The notes under the pieces were generated by a model, which was not told the origin of the DNA, made no database searches, and saw only the letters and a list, made by a program, of their open reading frames with translations. A stretch of 64,000 nucleotides of DNA from Azotimanducus sp963663145 (lineage in GTDB: Bacteria > Pseudomonadota > Gammaproteobacteria > Pseudomonadales > Azotimanducaceae). Location: the NCBI GenBank assembly GCA_963663145.1, contig OY760134.1, forward strand, positions 372,001 to 436,000, in the 5' to 3' direction. The number at the start of each line of letters is the position of its first letter. The stretch's first letter is position 1. Below, piece by piece: positions 29,960-39,106 of this stretch. The position numbers were made by a program, and so were the translations under genes.

Positions 29960-30007
29960 GGGGACAGGCACCCGCTTGGCGACAGGCACTTGTAAAGTGC
30001 ATGTCCC
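29960..30007. repeat. GGGGACAGGC repeat pair between nadK and the mocA-like gene
   Basis: An exact head starts at 29960, followed by a degenerate GCGACAGGCACTT and an inverted AAGTGCATGTCCCC ending at 30007. GCACTT/AAGTGC forms a small stem. It lies between the convergent ends of nadK and the MobA-like gene, a typical place for REP-type elements. Confidence 0.8.
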
Positions 30008-30021
30008 CTTAAAGTAAGTTG

Positions 30022-30609
30022 CTAACCGGCCACATCAATGTCCAGATAGATTCCCGGATCGTTCAGGCGAAGGAAACTGACGCGATTTGGATGCAATTCA
30101 AGAATCCGTCGGGCTCCGACATCTCCATCCGATCTGAGAAGATCCTCGAAATACTCGCGGGAAAAGCCGACGGGGTGCCCCGGTAGACCTTCGAATTCGG
30201 GTCGCAATATGTAGCCGGGGGCGTCTTCAATTCCTTTTCGCATTGCTTCGTGCAAAGCAATCAGCGAGTTCTTCCTTATGCAGGGCATATCTCCAAGCCC
30301 AATAAACAAGCCACGCGGATCATGCCCTTCCAAGATTTGGCGCACGCCTTCGGCAAGTGAAGCGCCTATGCCCAAATTCGACTTTCCGCTCTGCAAGACG
30401 TCTACGCGCGCTCCCAAGCATTCGTCAATCTGCCGAATGACTTCGTAGTCTCCTTTTCGAACAACGACGAAGCACTCTTCAAATGCCTCGGCATATACCG
30501 CTATAGTTTCAACAACCATTGCTGGCTTGTCGGGCGAGCGCCGGTGAAGCCTCTTGTCGCTTCCGAATCGCCGCGAGAACCCCGCAGCGAGGATCAGTGC
30601 TCCTATCAC
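30022..30609 (-). CDS. MobA/MocA-like nucleotidyltransferase (molybdenum cofactor maturation)
   Basis: A 195-residue NTP-transferase of the MobA/MocA group. The nucleotide-binding start LILAAGFSRRFGSDK matches the LAAGxSxRxGxxK signature, and GLGDMPCI is the metal-binding segment. GLPGHPVGFSREYFEDLL matches the MocA GxPGHP-type motif, suggesting cytidylation of molybdopterin for xanthine-dehydrogenase-type enzymes. Its start overlaps the xdhC stop by 4 bp, so the two are translationally coupled and act together. No molybdenum hydroxylase gene is in the window. Confidence 0.85.
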   Translation of the reverse strand: MIGALILAAGFSRRFGSDKRLHRRSPDKPAMVVETIAVYAEAFEECFVVVRKGDYEVIRQIDECLGARVDVLQSGKSNLGIGASLAEGVRQILEGHDPRGLFIGLGDMPCIRKNSLIALHEAMRKGIEDAPGYILRPEFEGLPGHPVGFSREYFEDLLRSDGDVGARRILELHPNRVSFLRLNDPGIYLDIDVAG

Positions 30610-31613
30610 GCGCCGACCAGCGACTCAGCGGAAGTAAGATTGTCGGCGCGTTTGCGTTCTGCGGTGATCTCGGCGAGGATGGAGATCGCGATTTCGGCAG
30701 GGGTCTTGCTGCCTATTGGAATGCCGATCGGTGCATGCAGTCGAGACAAGTGTTCCTCTGTCACATCAAGCGCCCGCAACCGCTGACGTCGGCCCTTGGA
30801 AGTGCGTTTAGAGCCCATTGCCCCAACGTAAAACGCCTTTGTCCCGAGTGCTTCCATGAGACCCATGTCATCGATTCGTGGGTCGTGGGTGACCGCGATG
30901 ATCGCCGAAGCTGGGTCGTCCGCGTAGGCTTTGACCGCATCGTCGGGCATATCGCAGACACGAATCACACCGTTCACATCAAAGTCATCGAGCAAGTGTT
31001 GCCGAGGATCGCAGACGACCACTTGGTAATCCAGCATCAAGGCCATATGTGCGAGGTATCGGCCGACCATACCCGCACCAATGATAAAGAGCCGCCAAGC
31101 GGGCCCAAACACATGTCGCATGGTGCGCGAGGATTCATCCCAAACAAGTGGCAGGTGCTCATCGGCAGGTTCAAGGTGCCTAGTTCCAGTTCTAGCATCC
31201 ACGACTCTCATGACCCATCGACGCGCGGCCAGACTATTACAAAGCTCCGCGAAGTGCTCGAGACTCTCGGCTGTTGGCTTCGCGGGCTCGAGCATCACGT
31301 GCAGATGTCCACCGCAAGGCAGACCGAATTTCTCCGTCTCTTCGGTACTTAGACCATACATATGGATTTCCGGCAACTTACTCGCCAATTGGCCTCGCGT
31401 GAGCTTTTCCAACAGGTCGTCTTCCACGCATCCTCCGGAAAGCGATCCGATGATTTGCCCAGACACGTTGGCGGCAAGCAGTGAGCCGACCGGTCGCGGC
31501 GATGAACCCCAAGTCTTCACGACGGTCGCAAGCCAGCAATGCTCATCTTTACCAAGCCAGTGGAGGATCGAAGCGAGGACCTCTCTGTCCATGTCGCGCA
31601 TGCTCGATTTCAT
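30606..31613 (-). CDS. xdhC: XdhC/CoxI family protein
   Basis: XdhC proteins bind sulfurated molybdenum cofactor and help load it into xanthine dehydrogenase or CO-dehydrogenase-type hydroxylases. The 335-residue protein has the N-terminal XdhC/CoxI domain (CWLATVVKTWGSSPRPVGSL, SGGCVEDDLL) and a C-terminal Rossmann domain (FIIGAGMVGRYLA, then VCDPR). GAMGSKRTSKGRRQRL near the C-terminus is the family's GxxGSxRTxxxRxxRL signature. It overlaps the MocA-like gene by 4 bp. The target enzyme must be encoded elsewhere. Confidence 0.9.
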   Translation of the reverse strand: MKSSMRDMDREVLASILHWLGKDEHCWLATVVKTWGSSPRPVGSLLAANVSGQIIGSLSGGCVEDDLLEKLTRGQLASKLPEIHMYGLSTEETEKFGLPCGGHLHVMLEPAKPTAESLEHFAELCNSLAARRWVMRVVDARTGTRHLEPADEHLPLVWDESSRTMRHVFGPAWRLFIIGAGMVGRYLAHMALMLDYQVVVCDPRQHLLDDFDVNGVIRVCDMPDDAVKAYADDPASAIIAVTHDPRIDDMGLMEALGTKAFYVGAMGSKRTSKGRRQRLRALDVTEEHLSRLHAPIGIPIGSKTPAEIAISILAEITAERKRADNLTSAESLVGA

Positions 31614-31746
31614 TGTGCCAGTTGAATTCCGCTGTCCCGTACAGTAAGTTTCCGCGTCTGAAAGACACGTAAATTCAGCAAATCTTATCAGTACAGGCTA
31701 TGCACTTGCGTTTTTCTTCAAGAATACAGATCAAGGAAATGACCCC

Positions 31747-32451
31747 ATGAATTGGGGTGAGCGACCCACCAGAACTCGCGCGAGGACGCTGTGCGGAAGT
31801 AGTTCCCGGAAGCTCTTGCGTGTGGCGATGCGGTGCTTTCCAGTGCTGTCCTTTCTTTGTATCGGGTCCGTTTTGGGATGGTGCGCGACCATACTGTGGC
31901 AACGCGGAGTTTTCGTGCGAGCCTTTCATTGGTTGACCTTTGTGCCATTCTTCGCAGACGGCCTGATGCTGCGCTTTGTGCCCTTTGAGGTCATGTTGGG
32001 GACAGGCGAAGTCTGGAGGTTAATCACGCCTGCCTTTCTTCATTTCTCATTTGTTCATCTCGCCTTCAACCTTGCGATTGTCTATGAATTTGGCCGCCGA
32101 GCAGAGGCCGTGCTGGGGTCCAAGCGTTTCGCGTTTATGGCCTTGGGGATAGTGCTCGTCTCAAACTTGGCGCAGTACTTGATCGATCCGACACCGCTCT
32201 TTGGAGGACTCTCCGGCCTGAACTACGGGCTGGTAGGATTTGTGGCGCTCCGGCGAATTCGCGACCCGTGGGAACATCGATGGCAGGTTGCGCCGGCCTT
32301 GATCGTGTTCTTGGTAGCCGCCATGGTGCTTTTTTCGGTTGGGATGGGGGAGATGATCGGATTACGCGTAGCCAACGGAGCCCATTGGGGAGGATTTGTC
32401 ACTGGTTTATTGCTCGGTTGGGTGATACCGTCAAAGATACGATTGATGTGA
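31747..32451 (+). CDS. Rhomboid-family intramembrane serine protease
   Basis: A 234-residue polytopic protein with about six to seven membrane helices. Rhomboid signatures are GEVWRLITPAFLHFS, HLAFN after the first loop, the catalytic serine in GGLSGLNYGL and the catalytic histidine in AHWGGFVTGLLLGW. Start could be 31828 (MRCFPVLSF), which would drop an arginine-rich leader. The stop overlaps the GTG start of pepN (GTGA). A GGGGACAGGC match at 31998 encodes part of the conserved LGTGEVWR stretch and looks like chance. Substrates are unknown. Confidence 0.85.
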   Translation: MNWGERPTRTRARTLCGSSSRKLLRVAMRCFPVLSFLCIGSVLGWCATILWQRGVFVRAFHWLTFVPFFADGLMLRFVPFEVMLGTGEVWRLITPAFLHFSFVHLAFNLAIVYEFGRRAEAVLGSKRFAFMALGIVLVSNLAQYLIDPTPLFGGLSGLNYGLVGFVALRRIRDPWEHRWQVAPALIVFLVAAMVLFSVGMGEMIGLRVANGAHWGGFVTGLLLGWVIPSKIRLM

Positions 32452-34976
32452 GCGAGAAAGCGACTGTCCCCGTTGGGTCGCATGTCCCCGCCGAGCAAGG
32501 CTTGACGCGAGTCGTTCAACGCGAGGACTACTCGTCGCCGGACTCTTTGGTTCCCGAATCCCACTTGTCTTTTGACCTAGACGCCGAAGCCACTCAGGTC
32601 GTTTCGCCAATGCGAGTCGAGCGTAATTCAGCAGGCACCGGAGACACCTTGTCTGTCCTCGACGGCGAGGATTTAGAGTTGATATCGGTCGCTCTGGATG
32701 GCAATCCGCCTGCTGACAGCGAATATCGAGTATCTGATGGACAGCTAGAAGTCTTTGGCGTTCCTGATAGCTTTGACCTCGAAGTCTTTACCGGCATCCG
32801 GCGCGCGAGTAATACCAAACTCATGGGTCTCTATGCATCGGGCGACGTACTTTGCACACAGCGCGAGGCCGAAGGGTTTCGGCGCATCACCTTTGCGTTG
32901 GGCCGGCCAGATATCTTGACGAAAGTCACAACGCACATCACGGCGGATGCGAAAGGCTATCCGATCACCTTGTCCAACGGAAACTGCGTTTCGGAATCAT
33001 TGGGGGCGGATGGCAAACTCACTCCAGTTTGGCGAAACCCCTTCCCCAAACCCAGCTATTTGATTGCCCTCGTCGCAGGCCGTTTTGCGTTGCTTCGCGA
33101 TGAATTCGTTACCCAAAGGGACAGGCGTGTGGACTTGCGCATCTATGCGGACCAGCGGCATATCCAAGATTGCAAGTTCGCGATGCAGTCGCTCAAACGT
33201 GCGATGCGATGGGACGAAGAGGTGTTCGGTTGCGAGTGCGATCTCGACGTTTTCATGGTGGTCGCGGTCGAAGACTTCAACTTTGGTGCGATGGAGAATA
33301 AGGGTCTGAACATCTTTAATACTGTAGCGATATTGGCATCGTCGGACACGGCGACCGACGCGCGCTATGCGCGTATCGAGGTGATTGTCGCGCACGAGTA
33401 CTTCCATAACTGGTCTGGCAACCGCGTTATCTGTAAAGACTGGTTTAAGTGAAGTGTAAAAGAGGGATTCACGGTATTTCTGGACGATGAATTCTCATCG
33501 GATATGAATTCCCGAACCTTGCGACGTGTCGCGGCGGTCAACTTTCTCAGGGACGTGCAGTTTGCCGAGGACGCCGTACTTCTTGCTAATCCAGTGAGAC
33601 CGAACAGCTACCTCGAAATCTCGAATTTCTACACAAGCACCTTGTACGAGAAGGGGGCCGAGCTCGTGCGGATGCTACACACACTCTTGGGACCGGATCG
33701 ATTTCGTTGTGGCTGCGATCTGTATTTCGAGCGCTTTGATGGGCAGGCCGTGACCATTGAGGATCTTGTGGGTGCGGTGGAGGAGGCCAGTGATCTCCAT
33801 CTCGCTCAGTTCAAACGTGGTATGGCCGACCAAGAACACCGCGGATCAAAATGAGTACGAGCTATGAAGGGGGCATCTTGGATTTAGAGTTCACCCAGTC
33901 CTCTCGTGATAATGGAGAAGGGCCATTGCACGTCCCTTTCGCCTTCGGATTGCTGGACGAAGAAGGCAGAGAACTGGTCGGAAAGGCTTCTAGGGACAGG
34001 CACCTGAAGGCCGAGGTGAGCACCACCGCGCACGTCAAAAACCGGAGCGGTGACGGCACCTTGGTGCTGCATCTCACAGAAGACGTAACCTCCCTCAAGA
34101 TCCGCGTTTCGCGGACATGCGTTTGGGGACAGGCACTCTCAAGCCCACCCTCATTCTCCTGAGGGGTTTTCCGCCCCAGTTATCGTGCAAGCGGACCGAT
34201 CCCCCGAAACGCTCGCGTTTCTCTCCCTACGCGATACCGATGGGTTCAGTCGTTGGGATGCTATGCAAGCTATCTATAGCATTGAAATACACAATATTCG
34301 CAAAGCTGTTGGAGATATTTCAAGCGAATCGAGGAGAGCGCCCATACCGCATGAACGGTGTTGAATCAACGAGGCGCAGCTTGAAGCACCTAGCCTTGGG
34401 CCTGTTGGCGGAAGCCGGGCATCTCGACATACAACGAATGGTCCGAAACCACTTGGAGTCCGCAGATAATCCACTGATCGGCTTGCTGCGTCCTCTCTCA
34501 TCGCCGACTTCGATCATATCGACCAACGAGAGCGGATCTTGGTGATTCAGGCCTTCGCGGCGAACTGGTCGCATCACCAATTGGTGATGGACGCTTGGTA
34601 CTCGGCGCAGGCTGGCAGTCGGCGACCCGGCGGAGTCGAAAGGGCGCGCCAGCTCGAATGTCGCAACGACTTTACAGTCACCAATCCCAAGCGAGTCTCT
34701 GCACTTTATGATGCCTTTACGCGCAATGGACTGCCGAGTTTCCACCACCCGGACGGAAGTGGCTACGAACTGCTTGTCGAGAGGGTGTTACGGCTCAGCC
34801 CCATCAATTCGCAGGTCGCGGCGCATCTTGCGATTCCGCTGACGAAGTACAAGAAACTTGATTCCGAAAGGTCATCGCTCATGCCCGCCGGCTTGCAAGC
34901 TATTCAGGTTGCCGCCGAACTCCCGAACGACGTACTGAAAATCGTGTCCAAGGCGCTTGACGAGGATTCCTCTTGA
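32448..34976 (+). pseudogene. pepN: Aminopeptidase N, multiply broken
   Basis: Homology to PepN (M1 zinc aminopeptidase) can be followed from LSFDLDAEATQVV near the start, through GAMENKGLNIFN and the zinc motif HEYFHNW, to the C-terminal DGSGYELLVERVLRL and VSKALDEDSS. A TGA at 33450-33452 interrupts just after the zinc region in place of a Leu codon. The frame then shifts near 33817 (RWYxxxxTPR continues in another frame), near 34110-34150, at about 34168 (LLRGF to FSAPVIV), after about 34290 and near 34490. Roughly 100 residues are missing before the SLKHLALGLL segment. GGGACAGGC-type sequence occurs at 33990 and 34125. At least five frameshifts and one stop make this a real pseudogene rather than one sequencing slip. 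Confidence 0.85.
34125..34134 (+). repeat. GGGGACAGGC copy inside the pepN pseudogene
   Basis: An exact head followed by ACTCTCAAG lies where the pepN reading frame is lost; a near copy (AGGGACAGGCACC) lies at 33991-34003. Both interrupt poorly conserved stretches of the pepN remnant. I cannot tell whether the repeat inserted before or after the gene decayed. Confidence 0.6.
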
Positions 34977-35995
34977 ATATCGGCCTTCATCCAGTCGTAG
35001 AGAGGTGTTCGCACGGGTGCTCTGCGGCGAAACCCTCTCATAAGGTGTAGCCAGTGATCGAGCCAGTCTTCCGAACTCGGTCGCTTGCGGGAGCGTCTGC
35101 ACTTCTTCCGCGGCAGGCCGGCACCGTGTGTCGCAAGCACCGACACGCGATGCCGATATGAATTCAATGTGATTGGAATGTCTGTGCCGACATCAAGGGA
35201 ACGCGTCACAAGTCGGCCATGACCGCTAACGAGTGGCCTCAGAGGAATTGGGTGTTGTGTCTTGTCGCTATCTTCGTCTCGGGATTGATCTGGATGACTT
35301 GATTTGTCCGAGGATTCGGCAATTACTAAAGTTTCGTGCGACGATGCATTGACCTGCGCTTGGTGGAATTCGATTTCTTCAAGCCTGCGAACCAAGGAGG
35401 TGTGCTGCCCCGGTTGTTCGGGGTTCTTGACCACACCGGCTCTCATTGGATTCAGGTCGACGTAGGCCATACACCCGACCATGTCGTCTTCGTTCTTGAT
35501 TGATCTCGAATAGTACCGGCCGCTCCAAAAGGCACCTGTGGTCTTCTCCTCGTGGTTCGCTCTTCGCGCGATGTACTCATTGAGTTCCTTCATGAAGTAA
35601 GGAGCCGTGCAAAGACGTTCTCGCAACTCTTCCAAGTAGTCTGGATCCGAGAGGACTTCTTCGACCCAGCTATCATTCAGTTCGGGTGTTTTTCTTGGAC
35701 GCAAGCGCAGCCATCTTCGAGCGACTTCCTCGGGAGACCAAAGCGCGGCGAGTTTCGGGATGAAATTCACAACAAGATGGTAGTGATTCTCCATAATTGC
35801 ATAGCCGAACAGCTCTACCGAAAACACGGAGGTGAGAAATAGGACTCTTTTCTCGATCCAGTCACGCCGATAAGAGAAATCCTTGCCGGTGTCGAAGTCC
35901 CTACCGAGAAGAAATGATTGGCGGACACAGCGTGAACTTAAGTGACAAAAGCCTCCGTTTTCAAAATCCAGTTGTTGTCTTCTTGGCTTCCTCAT
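34904..35995 (-). CDS. Y1 (HUH) transposase, REP-associated tyrosine transposase-like
   Basis: A 363-residue protein related to IS200-type Y1 transposases. The HUH metal motif is HYH at 71-73 in IMENHYHLVV. LNEYIARRAN offers Tyr141 as the likely catalytic nucleophile, and GAFWSGRYYS plus CMAYVDLNPMRAG are signatures I know from the large chromosomal transposase family in this class. Residues 220-300 are a hydrophilic, Asp/Ser/Arg-rich extension. It is a single full-length gene without IS ends, accessory TnpB or target duplication visible, as expected of a RAYT. Its last 73 bp run antisense into pepN. GGGGACAGGC-type copies flank it on both sides. Confidence 0.8.
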   Translation of the reverse strand: MRKPRRQQLDFENGGFCHLSSRCVRQSFLLGRDFDTGKDFSYRRDWIEKRVLFLTSVFSVELFGYAIMENHYHLVVNFIPKLAALWSPEEVARRWLRLRPRKTPELNDSWVEEVLSDPDYLEELRERLCTAPYFMKELNEYIARRANHEEKTTGAFWSGRYYSRSIKNEDDMVGCMAYVDLNPMRAGVVKNPEQPGQHTSLVRRLEEIEFHQAQVNASSHETLVIAESSDKSSHPDQSRDEDSDKTQHPIPLRPLVSGHGRLVTRSLDVGTDIPITLNSYRHRVSVLATHGAGLPRKKCRRSRKRPSSEDWLDHWLHLMRGFRRRAPVRTPLYDWMKADIQEESSSSALDTIFSTSFGSSAAT

Positions 35996-36181
35996 GACGG
36001 CAATGTTTGCACAGATTGGGGAAGGTACTGCTGAGACATTGGCTCTACTTCATGTCCGAATTCTCGGAATTTCTTGTGCGAAATATCTCAATCTAGGAAA
36101 ACGCAGCCAAGAAGCCAAGTAGTCTGCGGATGTGGTGACAAAGGCAACTCATTGAAAGAGAAGCCGATACTCGACCGAAGC

Positions 36182-36228
36182 GCCTGTCCCCAGCCAAGGC
36201 TCCCGTCCCCATCCGAGGGGCCTGTCCG
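36182..36228 (-). repeat. GGGGACAGGC repeats upstream of the transposase
   Basis: One exact inverted-orientation head (GCCTGTCCCC, 36182-36191) is followed by degenerate CCCGTCCCC near 36204 and GCCTGTCCGC near 36219. They lie about 190 bp upstream of the transposase start. The rest of 35996-36242 shows no gene. Confidence 0.75.
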
Positions 36229-36242
36229 CAACGGAAAACCCG

Positions 36243-37143
36243 CTAGCCTTGCCCGCTTGGTCCTCGCTGGCTCAACACCCCGTCTGTTTCCTGCTGGGAA
36301 ACTCCCTCGTCTCCCATCTCAAGCCAGTCCCGAAGCACGTCTCGATTATGCTCGCCGCGATACGCGGCAATGCCATCTTCCCCGGAATCGGCATTGGAGA
36401 ACGGCCGAGGCGTGTTGGGAACTTGTAGGGTTCCGTCGCCGCGGTCCGACACTTCCACAAACGCGCCGCGCTCTTTGGCCCATTCCAACTTTGCCGCCTC
36501 GCGCACCGGTCGGACAATTCCGCCAACCAGACTGAATTTCGCGAGATGGGACTCAAACTCTTCGGCGGTCTCGAATTTCAAGTCCCAATCCGGGATCATT
36601 TGAAGAAGCTCACTCTGATGCTGAGTACGCGCATCTTTGCCAGCAAAGCGTGGGTCTTCAGCGAGATCGGGCCGCTCCATGGCCGCTAGGTAGTTGACGA
36701 ATACCACCCATTCGATGGGGTTGAACGCCACGCTCACATGGCGACCATCAGCCCTAGCTAAGGTGGGTGTCCCATTTTCGGCAAGGGCGGGGGCTCTTCC
36801 AAGCCAGAGGCCAGCACACCGGCAGACTCATTCATGAATAGGATCGACTCGACCATGTCGGAATCGACATTCCGTCCTTTGCCAGTGATGTTCCTCTGTA
36901 CCAAAGCCGGCAAGATTCCCGCACAGCATTGCGTACCCGCGCAGAGACCTCCACGCACATAGGGTTCTTGTGCCAGTTCACTCCCGCTATAATGTTAACC
37001 TCCATGTCGCCTATCTCCATGTGTACCAGCATCGCGTAGGCGCGATGGTCGCGCCAAACCCCGGTCTGTCCGTGTCCGCAGATCGGTGCACAGCCGAGCA
37101 CTTTAGAAAAATCCAAAACCCGCACACCAGAGAGCGGATTCAT
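36243..37143 (-). pseudogene. CaiB/BaiF-type (family III) CoA-transferase remnant
   Basis: Pieces of a family III CoA-transferase appear in order on the minus strand but in different frames. The N-terminus MNPLSGVRVLDFSKVLG begins at 37143 and is followed by GFGATIA and HMEIGDM fragments. The middle piece (RNITGKGRNVDSDMVESILFMNESAG, written here in two parts: RNITGKGRNV and DSDMVESILFMNE) lies around 36830-36900. The C-terminal part starts at 36737 (MSVAFNPIEWVVFVNYL) and ends at 36243 with EHNRDVLRDWLEMG. About 80 residues are missing between N-terminal and middle parts, and the catalytic Asp region is not intact. At least three frameshifts are needed. Confidence 0.75.
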
Positions 37144-37548
37144 GCGCTGTGCGTCCTCAATTCTTATCGCATGGCAGGCTACTCCGCGCACCAGTGCGTG
37201 TTCTTCGTTCCACGCGGTGAGCTGCTCAAAGGATTTGTCTCGAAACGTTCGGGCAGTTCCTCCGCCATGTCGAAAGTCGCAGCAAGCCGACCACACCCCA
37301 TAAAGAAAGTCACGATCATCCTTTCCATACTGTACTTGAGAAGCTGGTGCGTTTCTTGCACCATCCGTCTTCTTCGACCCCCTTCGGGCGAATTTCTTAC
37401 GCAAAGTCACCGAAAAGACTCACAAGCAAGTTGAGATTTCACCCCATAGGGCCATGTATATTTTCGATCAAGGGCGATACACTGTGCCCGACAAGCAGGA
37501 ACTACAATCTTTGCTTTTTGAAACAGATATTTGTGTTGAGGAATAGAG
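37144..37548. other. Gap between CoA-transferase remnant and ssb; possible unresolved remnant
   Basis: Minus-strand frames in 37144-37410 contain protein-like stretches (VRGVACHAIRIEDAQ, TFFMGCGRLAATFDMAEELPERF) in two different frames, suggesting a second decayed gene upstream of the CoA-transferase. I cannot name its family. The last 140 bp before ssb is AT-richer and probably holds the ssb promoter; GAGGAA precedes the ssb start. Confidence 0.35.
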
Positions 37549-38007
37549 ATGGCTCGGGGGATCAATAAGGTAATTTTAATTGGGCATCTGGGGCAGGATC
37601 CCCAAGTACGTCACACGCAGGACAATCGTCCGGTAACACGACTTCGGTTGGCGACCACCGAGAGTTGGCGGGACAGGACATCGGGTGAGAGAAGGGATTC
37701 AACCGAATGGCACAACGTCGTTTGCTTTGGGCGCACCGCAGAGATTGCCGAGCAGTATCTGCACAAAGGATCCTTTGTCTATGTTGAAGGTTCGTTGCGA
37801 ACAAGCAGCTACGAACGCGAAGGAGTGAAGCAGTACTCGACCGATATAGTAGCGCGCACAGTCAATATGCTTGATTCTCGACGCTCCGGAGAGATGGACG
37901 AGGGCCGCGACAGCTATCCTGCGCGCTCTAGCGGTGATCAGGCCGGCGCCCAACAGGATTCGCAGATGCACCAGAATTCCGCGTTCGAGGACGACATTCC
38001 CTTTTGA
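37549..38007 (+). CDS. ssb: Single-stranded DNA-binding protein
   Basis: A 152-residue SSB. The OB fold covers about residues 1-110 (MARGINKVILIGHLGQDP, STEWHNVVCFGRTAEIAEQYL, GSFVYVEGSLRT). A Gln/Ser-rich disordered linker follows and the protein ends in the acidic tip FEDDIPF, which docks partner proteins such as PriA, RecQ and exonuclease I. GAGGAA lies seven bases before the ATG. It stands alone; uvrA, a frequent neighbour, is not seen. Confidence 0.97.
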   Translation: MARGINKVILIGHLGQDPQVRHTQDNRPVTRLRLATTESWRDRTSGERRDSTEWHNVVCFGRTAEIAEQYLHKGSFVYVEGSLRTSSYEREGVKQYSTDIVARTVNMLDSRRSGEMDEGRDSYPARSSGDQAGAQQDSQMHQNSAFEDDIPF

Positions 38008-38183
38008 CGAGTGCGCTAATCCCCAAGCTCGGCTGTTGTAAGTCGTGCAGGCCGTGCCGTCGGGCAAGGTGAAAGAACTGGCAGTGTCGAGCGCAAGCCT
38101 GTATGGATTCGCGAGGTAAAGCGTAATCTTAGGAAAGCCCATCTCCCAATCCACTCCAACCGCCCCGAGCCCACGCCCGAGTC

Positions 38184-38250
38184 GGGGACAGGCACCTGAT
38201 CAACGCGCCCTATGGCTCAGGTGCCTGTACTTCCAGAGACGCCTGTCCCC
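38184..38250. repeat. GGGGACAGGC inverted repeat between ssb and uppP
   Basis: A + head starts at 38184 and extends to GGGGACAGGCACCTGA. TCAGGTGCCTGT at 38217-38228 pairs with its last 12 bases across a 17-nt loop. A further exact - head covers 38241-38250, so the outer heads also face each other. It sits between the convergent ends of ssb and uppP, 7 bp beyond the uppP stop, and may act as their terminator. Confidence 0.85.
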
Positions 38251-38256
38251 GACGAA

Positions 38257-39057
38257 TCAGAGGGGACACAAAATCGCGAACAAGATGATCCCAAGAACGA
38301 ACCGGTAGGCAACAAAAGGTGCCATACCCATGCGGCTTACGAGTCTCAGTAGGAAGGCGATCGAGCCAAAGGCGGCAGCGAAACTGACAAGGGTGCTGAT
38401 CGCAAGAAGATCAAGTGAAGGAAGTGTGCCGGCATCCGCCGCCGCAGTCAGTGCAAGCAAGCCCGCACCAAGAATGCTCGGAATCGCGAGCAGCATCGCA
38501 ATGCGCGCCGCCTCCGTTCGACTATAGCCGAGCATAAGGGCGGCCATCATGGTGACGCCCGACCTCGACGCGCCGGGCACCACGGCGAGCGCCTGGCAGC
38601 CACCAATAACCAGCGCGTGGCGCAAATTGAGAGACTCCATGCGCTCTTTACCGCGATACTTATCGGCGATCAGCAGCAAAGGGGCGAACAGGAGATTGGC
38701 GGCCGCAATCACCATGGGGTTGCGCAACTGGCTATCGAACCCCGACAACACTACCAACGCGCCTATGACAAAAATCGGTAGGGTCGCCACCGCCAGCATC
38801 ACAATGACATGGCTCTGCGCATTCACTCGGCGGGCCCGTAACGCATCAATACCACCGTAAAACAGATCCAGAAGGTCGCGCCGGAAGTAAACAAGCACGG
38901 CACCTAGGCTGCCAAGGTGGACACTTACGTCAAATGCGAGGCCCTGATCCGGCCATCCAGCGAGGTCACTCGTGAGCACCAGGTGCGCTGAACTGGAGAT
39001 AGGCAAGAACTCCGTGACTCCCTGCAACAGCGCCAAAATGATCGCTTGCAGATGCAT
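38257..39057 (-). CDS. uppP: Undecaprenyl-diphosphatase
   Basis: UppP (BacA) dephosphorylates undecaprenyl diphosphate to recycle the cell-wall lipid carrier and confers bacitracin tolerance. The 266-residue membrane protein has the two signature regions: GVTEFLPISSSAHL (residues about 14-27) and VPGASRSGVTMMAALMLGYSR with the catalytic Ser/Arg. About eight hydrophobic helices are visible. It is monocistronic, between the repeat block and the small membrane protein gene. Confidence 0.96.
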   Translation of the reverse strand: MHLQAIILALLQGVTEFLPISSSAHLVLTSDLAGWPDQGLAFDVSVHLGSLGAVLVYFRRDLLDLFYGGIDALRARRVNAQSHVIVMLAVATLPIFVIGALVVLSGFDSQLRNPMVIAAANLLFAPLLLIADKYRGKERMESLNLRHALVIGGCQALAVVPGASRSGVTMMAALMLGYSRTEAARIAMLLAIPSILGAGLLALTAAADAGTLPSLDLLAISTLVSFAAAFGSIAFLLRLVSRMGMAPFVAYRFVLGIILFAILCPL

Positions 39058-39106
39058 TGCGTATCAGCTCGTGCTAGGAATCGCCTGGTCCAAGTGGGAC
39101 GGTCCC

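Noticed and set aside
31998..32007. GGGGACAGGC match inside the rhomboid gene
   Set aside because: It encodes part of the conserved GTGEVWRLITP rhomboid segment in frame, so it is more likely chance coding sequence than an inserted repeat. It is kept in the count of exact 10-mers but not annotated as an element.
33113..33126. AAGGGACAGGCG in the pepN N-terminal part
   Set aside because: It codes for QRDRR at a place where PepN normally has a similar charged stretch; probably ordinary coding sequence.
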